The notes beneath the pieces were generated by a model. The model made no database searches. It saw only the letters and a list, made by a program, of their open reading frames with translations, and had not been told where the DNA came from. Of a DNA stretch of 5,658 bases, positions 1 to 4,962 are shown in pieces. The DNA is from Acidobacteriota bacterium (GTDB taxonomy: Bacteria > Acidobacteriota > Terriglobia > Bryobacterales > JACQDG01), in assembly GCA_016201195.1 (NCBI GenBank), contig JACQDI010000123.1:1-5658 (forward strand). Reading direction: 5' to 3'. Every line of letters begins with the position of its first letter. The first letter of the stretch is position 1. Position numbers and translations under genes: made by a program.

Positions 1-230
1 CCCGGTCCGCGCTCGATTACGGGTTTGCCAAGATCTCCGACCGCGACTTTCTGCTGCCGCTACACGCCACGGTGCGCCTGCGGGAAGCCAAGGTGCTAAC
101 CCGCAACGAAGTCGACTTTCGCCTGTACCGCAAGTTCACCGCCGAGGCCAGCATCGCGTTTGACAACGCGGAGCTGGAGTCGAAGCCGGAAGAGAAACCG
201 CCGGTGGAACCGCCCGACGGAATTTTGTGA
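1..230 (+). CDS. 3' end of a probable secreted beta-rich protein (5' truncated)
   Basis: An open frame enters from the left edge (first full codon at 3) and ends at TGA 228-230, giving 75 visible residues. The stretch DYGFAKISDRDFLLPLHATV, followed by alternating polar and hydrophobic residues (TRNEVDFRLYRKFTAEASIAFD), looks like antiparallel beta strands. It resembles the C-terminal end of a family of secreted or envelope proteins I recall from Acidobacteriota, where a motif like LTRN..EF..YRKFTAES.I.F recurs. The last 20 or so residues are a charged, proline-rich tail (KPEEKPPVEPP), probably disordered. The biochemical role is unknown. No domain upstream can be seen, so lipoprotein-sorting-like or VWFA-type proteins remain possible. 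The gene is convergent with glmM, and its stop codon lies inside the left arm of the intergenic hairpin. Coding status is supported by codon-position bias and the conserved-looking motif; family membership is from memory. Confidence 0.62.
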   Translation, partial: RSALDYGFAKISDRDFLLPLHATVRLREAKVLTRNEVDFRLYRKFTAEASIAFDNAELESKPEEKPPVEPPDGIL

Positions 231-313
231 TTTTGTGATTTGGTGATTTGTTGATTGAAACCCTCGCTGCGGGGCCGGGGTTTTCAAATCACCAAATCAT
301 GAAATCACCAAAT
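222..313. terminator. Long imperfect hairpin between convergent genes, possible bidirectional terminator
   Basis: GATTTGGTGATTTG (237-250) pairs perfectly with CAAATCACCAAATC (285-298). Pairing continues outward, with two G-U wobbles and one mismatch, to about 222/313. Inside the loop, AAACCC (258-263) pairs with GGGTTT (278-283). The position between a plus-strand stop (228-230) and a minus-strand stop (327-329) fits a shared terminator. Against a classical intrinsic terminator: the stem is AT-rich and neither strand shows a clean T-run after it; on the plus strand only TCTTCTCT follows. It could instead be a transcript-stabilising fold or simply a by-product of the repeats. Confidence 0.45.
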
Positions 314-322
314 CATGAAATC
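227..322. repeat. 8-bp tandem units in two inverted blocks
   Basis: The left block (227-257) is GTGATTTT, GTGATTTG, GTGATTTG and a degenerate fourth unit. The right block (285-322) is CAAATCAC, CAAATCAT, GAAATCAC, CAAATCAT and GAAATC, the same unit in reverse complement. Within the right block the 16-mer AAATCACCAAATCATG occurs twice in perfect tandem (286-301 and 302-317). Low-complexity AT-rich units of this type at gene borders seem common in acidobacterial genomes, which is recollection. They overlap the last codon and stop of the upstream gene and end 5 bases before the glmM stop codon. Confidence 0.85.
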
Positions 323-326
323 TTCT

Positions 327-1658
327 CTATGTCCCAATCGTCAATTGAATCACCTGGGCTAACCGCTCGGCGTGGGTTTCCACCTCTTCCTGGGTTTCAG
401 CCTCCACCATGACGCGGACCAGGGGTTCGGTGCCGGAGTAGCGGACCACGATGCGGCCGCGGGAGTTGAGGGCCTGCCGGCTCTCGTGAATGGCCTCGCG
501 CACGGCGGGCAGCTCGTCGAGTGGCGTGCGGGAGCGCACCCGGACATTGCGGATGGTCTGCGGATAGATCGGCAGCGCGGCGGTGAGCTGGTCCAGGTCG
601 AGGCCGGTGGCGGTCATGATCTCCAGCACCTTGAGGGCGGTCAGCAGGCCGTCGCCGGTGGTGGCGTGACGGCGGAAGATGATGTGGCCGGATTGCTCGC
701 CGCCCAGCTCGGCATCGCGCCGCAGCATCTCTTCGAGCACGTACTTGTCGCCGACCGGGGTGCGGACCACGGCGACTCCGGTGCGATCGAGGGCCTTCTC
801 GAGCCCCAGGTTGGCCATGGTGGTGGTCACGACCAGGGGCGGGCACAGGTGGCGCGCCGCCATCCACAGCACGCCGTCGCCGTTGATTTCCCGGCCGGCG
901 CCAGAGATGAAGATGGCGCGATCGGCGTCGCCGTCGAAGGCCACGCCCAGGTGGGATCCGGCGTGGAGCACGCTCATCCGGAGACGCTCGGGATGCAGTG
1001 ACCCGCACTCCAGGTTGATGTTGCGGCCGTCGGGGCGATTGCCGACCACGTCAACCGCAACGCCCAGTCGCACAAACAGGCGCGGCGCGATCTCGAAGGA
1101 CGCGCCGTTGGCGCAATCTACGCTAAGCCGGAAACGGGAATCGAGGGGCGCCGCCAGACACGAGATGAGGTGCTCGATGTAAACCTCCGCGAAACGGGGG
1201 TCAGGCTGGAGCGGCAGGCTTCGGACAGCGGCGCCGCGGTGGTGCGCGATGCCTTGCTCGACCTGCTCTTCGATCTCGTCGGGCAGCTTGAAGCCGGAGT
1301 GAGCGAACACCTTGATGCCGTTGTCCTGGTAAGGGTTGTGGGAGGCGGAAATCATGACCCCGGCCACGAAGTGAGAGGTTTGGGTCAAGTGGGCAATGGC
1401 CGGGGTGGTGACGACGCCGGCAAAACGCGCGGGCACACCGGCCCCCGCCAGGCCCGCCGCGAGGTGCCCCGCGATCTCCAGGCCGCTCTCGCGCGTGTCC
1501 ATGCCGATCAGGACCTCAGGGCTTGGGTCGAGGCTCGCGACCAGCTCTCCCAGGGCGCGGCCGATGGCGAATACGGTCGCTGCGTCGAGAGGATACTGGC
1601 CCGCGACGCCGCGGATGCCGTCTGTTCCGAAGAGCTCTCTGGGCATTCCAGTTTTCAT
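327..1658 (-). CDS. glmM: Phosphoglucosamine mutase GlmM
   Basis: GlmM converts glucosamine-6-phosphate to glucosamine-1-phosphate in the cytosol, the step before GlmU makes UDP-GlcNAc for peptidoglycan and LPS. The 443 residues match the family (E. coli about 445). All four alpha-D-phosphohexomutase segments are visible: LFGTDGIRG (9-17); the active-site loop ISASHNP (103-109), with the phosphorylated serine expected at S106; the Mg2+ loop DGDADR (242-247); the sugar-binding loop GGEQSGH (319-325); and the phosphate loop RYSGTEPLVR (406-415). Serine in ISASHNP, with GEQSGH, separates GlmM from PGM/PMM enzymes. The start at 1658 overlaps the cdaR stop as ATGA, and its own ribosome site is weak, so translation is probably coupled. 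ATG at 1646 (residue 5) would place the serine at 102 as in E. coli, but the overlap favours 1658. It ends at TAG 327-329 and appears intact. Confidence 0.97.
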   Translation of the reverse strand: MKTGMPRELFGTDGIRGVAGQYPLDAATVFAIGRALGELVASLDPSPEVLIGMDTRESGLEIAGHLAAGLAGAGVPARFAGVVTTPAIAHLTQTSHFVAGVMISASHNPYQDNGIKVFAHSGFKLPDEIEEQVEQGIAHHRGAAVRSLPLQPDPRFAEVYIEHLISCLAAPLDSRFRLSVDCANGASFEIAPRLFVRLGVAVDVVGNRPDGRNINLECGSLHPERLRMSVLHAGSHLGVAFDGDADRAIFISGAGREINGDGVLWMAARHLCPPLVVTTTMANLGLEKALDRTGVAVVRTPVGDKYVLEEMLRRDAELGGEQSGHIIFRRHATTGDGLLTALKVLEIMTATGLDLDQLTAALPIYPQTIRNVRVRSRTPLDELPAVREAIHESRQALNSRGRIVVRYSGTEPLVRVMVEAETQEEVETHAERLAQVIQLTIGT

Positions 1659-2314
1659 CTTTTTCGCATCTCAACATTCACCCTGACCGACTGAAGATTC
1701 TCAAACCGAAGGTGTGGGTCGGGCAAATAGGCGTTGGTGGTGAAACCGGCGTTGCCGACCAGACCGGCCACGGGAACCGGGTCGGTAATGGCGTGATCGA
1801 GCAGGGCCACGCGGCTTTCCGGGCCCACTACCTGGAGCGAGGGCGGGTCCACTGTGTAGCGGGCGATTTCGTAGCCGGGTTCATGGGCGCCGATGAAGCG
1901 GGGGACTACGGCCACTTCGCGCCGGGCGCGCCGCTCGAACACCAGGCGAAGCTGGGACGGGATCGACTTGACCAGGCGCACGCCGCGGGGCAGGATCACC
2001 TGCCCGCTGTCAAGAGCGAACGTGCGTGTGCCCGGCTGCTGGACCTTGGCCAAGTCGAGCACCACGGCCACTTCGGCGCGGCTGAGGGAGCGCAATTTCC
2101 CGCTGGGTCCTTTGACCTGCAGGTGCACGTTGGAATCCTGGTCCGAGAGAACCTCCAGGTCCTTGGGCATGTTGCGAAACTCCACCGGGACGCTCACCGC
2201 GGTTTCCAGCTCCGGCCCCGTGGCCATCAGGCCCCACAGCAGCACCGCCGCGGCCAGCGCGAGCGCCTTGAGGCCGAAATTCTGGAACAGGTAGCGTTGA
2301 AGCAGGGCGATCAC
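1655..2314 (-). CDS. cdaR: YbbR-domain membrane protein CdaR, partner of CdaA
   Basis: CdaR is a membrane-anchored, externally facing protein that binds and modulates the diadenylate cyclase CdaA in Firmicutes. Here 219 residues start with a short cytoplasmic N-terminus and one membrane anchor at about residues 13-31 (NFGLKALALAAAVLLWGLMA, the usual YbbR N-LK-L-LW pattern). Two YbbR-like beta domains follow, about 38-127 and 130-216. Each begins with a V-VEF or V-V-PRF strand, carries a V-L-V-GP turn (KGPSGKL at 68-74, VVGPESRV at 162-169) and ends with a strand of alternating residues (RLVFERR, RVNVEMRK). Firmicute CdaR has more repeats and is longer. The start is GTG (2314-2312), overlapping the cdaA stop as GTGA, with a strong GGGGAGG seven bases upstream. 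The stop overlaps the glmM start by 4 nt. Assignment rests on domain pattern plus the cdaA-cdaR-glmM order; the exact effect on CdaA here is inference. Confidence 0.9.
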   Translation of the reverse strand: MIALLQRYLFQNFGLKALALAAAVLLWGLMATGPELETAVSVPVEFRNMPKDLEVLSDQDSNVHLQVKGPSGKLRSLSRAEVAVVLDLAKVQQPGTRTFALDSGQVILPRGVRLVKSIPSQLRLVFERRARREVAVVPRFIGAHEPGYEIARYTVDPPSLQVVGPESRVALLDHAITDPVPVAGLVGNAGFTTNAYLPDPHLRFENLQSVRVNVEMRKR

Positions 2315-3165
2315 CGCTCGACCTCCCCGGAGCGGGACGGAACCAGGTTTGTGGCCACAGGCATCTGGGCGGAGGGTACGGGGTGGGCCGCGCTACGGCC
2401 AAAGTAACGGATTAAGCGCTCGCGGAGCAGCTCCGGCGTGATCGCCAGCTCGATGTGGCCGGCCGAGGCGATCGAGATGCGGCCATCCTGCTCGGAAACG
2501 ACCAGGGCGATGCAGTCGCTTTCCTCAGTGACTCCGATGGCCGCCCGGTGGCGGGTGCCGAGTTGCGCGGCCAGCGCCGGATTGGTCGTCACCGGGAGGA
2601 AGCAGGCCCCGGCGGCGATCTTGTCCTGCTGGATGATGACTGCGCCGTCGTGCAGCGGCCCGCCGGGGTAAAAGACGCTTAGCAGCAGATCGTAGGAGAG
2701 GCGGGCGTCCATGGCCACGCCGCTCTCGATGAAGGTGCGCAAGCCGATGTCGCGCTCCAGAACGATCAGGGCGCCGATGCGATTCTGGGAGAGGTTCATG
2801 ATGGCCAGCAGAACATCGTCATACGACTCAGAGCGGGATAGCCGGGTGGCGCGGAAGAAGCGGCGGCGGCCCAGACGGCCCAGCGTGCGCCGGATCTCCG
2901 ACTGAAACAGCACGATCACCGCCAGCATGGAGTAGGGAATCAGGTTGGCCAGGATGGAGTGCAGCGTCTCCAGGCCTGCCATTTGTGAGCCATAGTACAG
3001 CACGGCCAGGGTGAAGAGGCCGAGCAGGATATGAGCCGCCCGGGTCCCGCGAACCACCAGCAGCAACTGGTAGATCAGGTAGGCCACCAGCAGGATATCC
3101 AGCACCGCGGTGAAGGTGAGCCGCGGCAGGTAACTGACGAGCGATTGGAGAATGCCGGATGGCAT
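2311..3165 (-). CDS. cdaA: Membrane-bound diadenylate cyclase CdaA (DacA)
   Basis: CdaA condenses two ATP into cyclic di-AMP at the cytoplasmic face of the membrane. With the start at 3165 the protein has 284 residues (B. subtilis CdaA 273). Three membrane helices lie at about 16-38, 43-62 and 68-87, followed by a basic linker (RRTLGRLGRRRFFR) and the DAC domain from about residue 115. The two DAC signatures are intact: DGA at 173-175 (GGPLHDGAVII) and RHR at 205-207 (GTRHRAAIG), so the enzyme should be active. The C-terminal 25 residues (after RYFGRS) look like a flexible tail. The frame stays open upstream to an ATG at 3255, but those 30 residues (with DPQSTIHDP) are encoded by an intergenic repeat and contain no domain. 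ATG 3165 gives the family start (P-G-L-Q, then helix 1) and has AGGA 9 nt upstream, so I prefer it. First gene of the operon with cdaR and glmM. Confidence 0.95.
   Translation of the reverse strand: MPSGILQSLVSYLPRLTFTAVLDILLVAYLIYQLLLVVRGTRAAHILLGLFTLAVLYYGSQMAGLETLHSILANLIPYSMLAVIVLFQSEIRRTLGRLGRRRFFRATRLSRSESYDDVLLAIMNLSQNRIGALIVLERDIGLRTFIESGVAMDARLSYDLLLSVFYPGGPLHDGAVIIQQDKIAAGACFLPVTTNPALAAQLGTRHRAAIGVTEESDCIALVVSEQDGRISIASAGHIELAITPELLRERLIRYFGRSAAHPVPSAQMPVATNLVPSRSGEVER
2322..2328 (-). promoter_or_regulatory. Ribosome binding site of cdaR (fixes the GTG start)
   Basis: On the minus strand GGGGAGG lies 7 nt before the GTG at 2314-2312, an ideal distance. It sits inside the last codons of cdaA (S-G-E-V-E-R) and decides the GTG start, which overlaps the cdaA TGA as GTGA. 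Confidence 0.8.
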
Positions 3166-3168
3166 GGG

Positions 3169-3178
3169 CCTCAGTCCT
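3169..3178 (-). promoter_or_regulatory. Ribosome binding region of cdaA
   Basis: Read on the minus strand, AGGACTGAGG precedes ATG 3165. AGGA is 9 nt away and GAGG only 3 nt away, so AGGA is the likelier Shine-Dalgarno contact. It supports ATG 3165 over the upstream ATG at 3255. I found no convincing -35/-10 pair for cdaA in 3179-3330; TAAGAT just upstream on the minus strand is a possible -10 without a matching -35. Confidence 0.5.
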
Positions 3179-3188
3179 ATCTTAACAG

Positions 3189-3214
3189 GATCGTGGATTG
3201 TAGATTGTGGATCG
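3189..3214. repeat. Short near-direct repeat in the cdaA leader
   Basis: GATCGTGGATTG (3189-3200) is followed by GATTGTGGATCG (3203-3214), the same 12-mer with two C/T exchanges. It lies in the non-coding leader of cdaA and, if translated, produces the low-complexity QSTIHDP of the spurious longer start. An 8-bp inverted copy, CACGATCC (3257-3264), sits inside the divergent promoter spacer opposite GGATCGTG (3188-3195). Confidence 0.5.
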
Positions 3215-3242
3215 CGGGCTGGGACATCCACGCGCACGATCG

Positions 3243-3271
3243 TTGACAAGAACATTCACGATCCATATACT
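3243..3271 (+). promoter_or_regulatory. Near-consensus sigma-70 promoter for the metal-efflux operon
   Basis: TTGACA (3243-3248) is a perfect -35. A 17-bp spacer follows, then TATACT (3266-3271), five of six matches to TATAAT. A start of transcription near 3278 would serve the His-rich gene, the channel and the adaptor. The 17-bp spacing differs from the 19-20 bp typical of MerR-type metal promoters, so if the operon is metal-inducible, another regulator type (ArsR-like or two-component) would be expected. No regulator gene is in the window. The promoter overlaps the open frame that extends upstream of the His-rich gene, arguing for a start codon downstream of it. Confidence 0.7.
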
Positions 3272-3281
3272 GGGGAACGTC

Positions 3282-3647
3282 TTGCGATTGATATCGGCAT
3301 TGACGGTTGCCCCTGCGCTCCTACTGAGTTTTGCGCAGGGGCCGTTTGCCCACGTTCACCGGCACGACCCGGAACACCGGCATGCGGCAGGACTGTCGCA
3401 TGCACACCTCAAACTGCTATCCGAACGAGGGCTGGGAATTAGCGCCGCTGACGGCGAGGACGACGTTCGATCGCTGGACTGGTTGGTCCTCGTCAAGGAT
3501 TTCGCACACCCGTTCGCTGCCGTTCTCAGCGGGGCCACCGCGCTTGCGCCACCAGAACTACGGAATGAACTCGTGCGTAGGCCAACGCCTCGCGCCCACG
3601 ACCCACCCCCTGCCCCCAGCCTCTCTTCTCGCGCTCCTCCCGCCTAA
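3282..3647 (+). CDS. Small exported histidine-rich protein, putative periplasmic metal binder (CzcI-like position)
   Basis: From TTG 3282 this encodes 121 residues. Residues 1-18 (MRLISALTVAPALLLSFA) form a short signal peptide with a likely cut before QG. A histidine cluster follows: GPFAHVHRHDPEHRHAAGLS then HAHL, seven His in 19 residues (24-42) spaced HxHxHx3HxHx5HxH. Next comes an acidic stretch with DDVRSLDWLV and a proline-rich tail with HDPP and a terminal SSRAPPA. The mature part has no cysteine. The histidines suggest Zn, Cu, Ni or Co binding in the periplasm. Its place first in an RND efflux operon matches CzcI or CopL-type accessory proteins, and I recall acidobacterial relatives with the same HDPP...RAPPA end; no biochemical role is established. 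The start is uncertain: the frame opens upstream to GTG 3207 (146 residues), but that crosses the promoter and has no ribosome site, while TTG 3282 leaves an almost leaderless mRNA. TTG 3243 is a third option. Confidence 0.7.
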   Translation: MRLISALTVAPALLLSFAQGPFAHVHRHDPEHRHAAGLSHAHLKLLSERGLGISAADGEDDVRSLDWLVLVKDFAHPFAAVLSGATALAPPELRNELVRRPTPRAHDPPPAPSLSSRAPPA

Positions 3648-3707
3648 CCACCTCTTGAGGGCACATTTGACGTGTGTCTAGCTATCTCCCTGTTTATCCA
3701 GAGGTGG
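3648..3707 (+). promoter_or_regulatory. Inverted repeat that could mask the ribosome site of the channel gene
   Basis: This 64-bp intergenic gap separates the His-rich gene from the TolC-family gene. CCACCTCT (3648-3655) is exactly complementary to AGAGGTGG (3700-3707), which is the main purine-rich Shine-Dalgarno region for ATG 3712; GGAGG continues to 3710. The pairing encloses 44 bases. A competing small fold, CCTC-TT-GAGG (3651-3660), uses the same left arm. This could let translation of the channel depend on ribosomes or a factor at the end of the upstream gene. It may also be chance, since any C-rich octamer can pair with a Shine-Dalgarno site. Confidence 0.4.
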
Positions 3708-3711
3708 AGGA

Positions 3712-4962
3712 ATGTTCTCAAGTTCAACGATTGGGACTTGTGCTTTTTTCAGCGCGCTGACTTTGGCAATACCCTGCTCGGCGCAATCGTGGACCGAGGC
3801 TCGCGTAGTCGAGCTGTTCTTTCAGCAGAGTCCTCAGGCGATCGCGGCACGAGCGCAGGTCGCTGTGACGCGCGCGGATGCTCGGAGCCGTGCGCTGTAC
3901 ACGAATCCCAGCTTCGCGTACAGCCGCGAAGGGGCCGGTTTCACGGAGTTCTTTCAGGCCGAACAGGCGCTCCCGCTTAGCGGGAGAATTGGCATTCTCC
4001 GCCAGGCTGTTGCGCCTGCCGCCGGGGCCGCGGAGGCGGAAGCCGACGCGCTGATCTGGCAGATGCGCGCTGAGGTCCGTCAGGCTTTTTACCGGCTCGT
4101 CGTTCTGCAAGAGCGGCAAACCGTACAAGGCGCCACCATCGCGGATCTGCAGGAAGTTATTCGAATCCTGGCGACCCGCGAACAGGAGGGTGAAGGGTCT
4201 CGCTTCGACCGGCTCCGCGGCGAGCGTGAGCTGGTCGAGATTCGGACCGAACTCACGTTGATCGAAGCACAAGCCGCCCAGGCGCGCGCACGACTGCTGG
4301 AGTTCCTTCCGCCAGGTACACAGATCCCCAAGGTCGATGGGGTTGTGATTCCAGGTTCGAACCTACCGCCTTTGCCAGAACTGCTGTCGCGGGCCGTAGC
4401 TGCTCGATCGGAAATTCGAGCGGACAACCAGTTGATCGCACGGCTACGGCTCGAAGAACAGGCGGCGGGCCGTCTCCGCTACCCGGAACCTGTCGTTGTG
4501 GCAGGGATGAAGCGAGCCGACGTGATCAGCCTCTCACGGTCTGGCCTGCCGCCCTTGGAACGCACACAGAATGGCTCCTTTGTGGGAATCACAATACCTA
4601 TTCCCAGCCTCAACCGCGGACAAGCGGAGGTATCCCGGCTCCAGGCGGAGCAGACGCGCGTCGAAGCTCACCGGCGCGCGCTCGAGCATCAGATACGAGC
4701 CCAGGTGACCGGAGCTCACCAATTGCTTACCCTTCGACGAGACGTTCTCGACCGTTACCGTCGGGAGTTGGGCGAGACCAGCCAGGATCTTGTCAAGATC
4801 GCGCAAGTCGCTTACCAAGAAGGCGAGGTGGGCATATTGGAGCTGCTGGATGTCTTTCGATTGAACCGGCAGTCGCAGCAGCGGATGATCGAGCTCGGCG
4901 GGGCGGTAAGAGAAGCTCAGATCGAGCTGGAGCGGGTGATGGGCGAGGAGGTGACACGATGA
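3712..4962 (+). CDS. TolC-family outer-membrane channel of an RND metal-efflux system (CzcC-like)
   Basis: This is the outer-membrane duct of a tripartite RND pump; three copies form a channel that docks on the adaptor and inner-membrane pump. The 416 residues fit CzcC. A signal peptide covers about residues 1-24 (cut near CSA-QS), unusual in lacking K or R in its n-region. Two OEP halves follow, about 28-200 and 220-410. Family landmarks are TNPSFAYSREG (64-74), the LPLSGRIG turn (87-94), FVGITIPIPSLNRGQAEVSR (290-309, the CzcC 'IPL-NRNQGE' strand), AYQEGEVGILELLDVFR (367-383) and the closing LERVMGEE. Long coiled-coil helices rich in A, E, Q and R sit between them. The ribosome site AGAGGTGGAGG precedes ATG 3712. 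The stop overlaps the adaptor start as ATGA. A metal substrate is inferred from the His-rich gene upstream and adaptor type; organic solvents or drugs are less likely. Confidence 0.93.
   Translation: MFSSSTIGTCAFFSALTLAIPCSAQSWTEARVVELFFQQSPQAIAARAQVAVTRADARSRALYTNPSFAYSREGAGFTEFFQAEQALPLSGRIGILRQAVAPAAGAAEAEADALIWQMRAEVRQAFYRLVVLQERQTVQGATIADLQEVIRILATREQEGEGSRFDRLRGERELVEIRTELTLIEAQAAQARARLLEFLPPGTQIPKVDGVVIPGSNLPPLPELLSRAVAARSEIRADNQLIARLRLEEQAAGRLRYPEPVVVAGMKRADVISLSRSGLPPLERTQNGSFVGITIPIPSLNRGQAEVSRLQAEQTRVEAHRRALEHQIRAQVTGAHQLLTLRRDVLDRYRRELGETSQDLVKIAQVAYQEGEVGILELLDVFRLNRQSQQRMIELGGAVREAQIELERVMGEEVTR
4946..4954 (+). promoter_or_regulatory. Very strong ribosome binding site of the adaptor gene
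   Basis: AGGAGGTGA is a full nine-base complement to the anti-Shine-Dalgarno end of 16S rRNA. Its AGGAGG core ends 7 nt before ATG 4959. It is embedded in the final E-E-V-T-R codons of the channel gene. Together with the ATGA overlap it fixes the adaptor start and predicts high, coupled translation. Confidence 0.85.

Noticed and set aside
372..1182. Long plus-strand open frames opposite glmM (209 and 167 residues)
   Set aside because: They are antisense frames over an unambiguous glmM. Their translations are low-complexity, rich in G, H, A or in R, P and S, with no recognisable domain, as expected opposite high-GC coding DNA.
1523..2407. Plus-strand open frame of 294 residues opposite glmM and cdaR
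   Set aside because: It spans the coupled overlap of two certain minus-strand genes, has no ribosome site or domain, and reflects GC-rich antisense openness.
3263..3273. CCATATACTGG as a metal-regulator operator over the -10
   Set aside because: Only CCA/TGG arms pair around five bases. This is too short to distinguish from chance, and no regulator gene is in the window.
3166..3330. Riboswitch or attenuator upstream of cdaA (for example a ydaO-type c-di-AMP switch)
   Set aside because: The leader before ATG 3165 is under 120 bases before meeting the divergent promoter, and I saw no conserved ydaO-like elements or terminator stem.
3331..3681. Alternative plus-strand frame over the His-rich gene (116 residues)
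   Set aside because: It has no signal peptide or domain, and the overlapping frame at 3282-3647 explains the region with a signal peptide, His cluster and plausible C-terminus.
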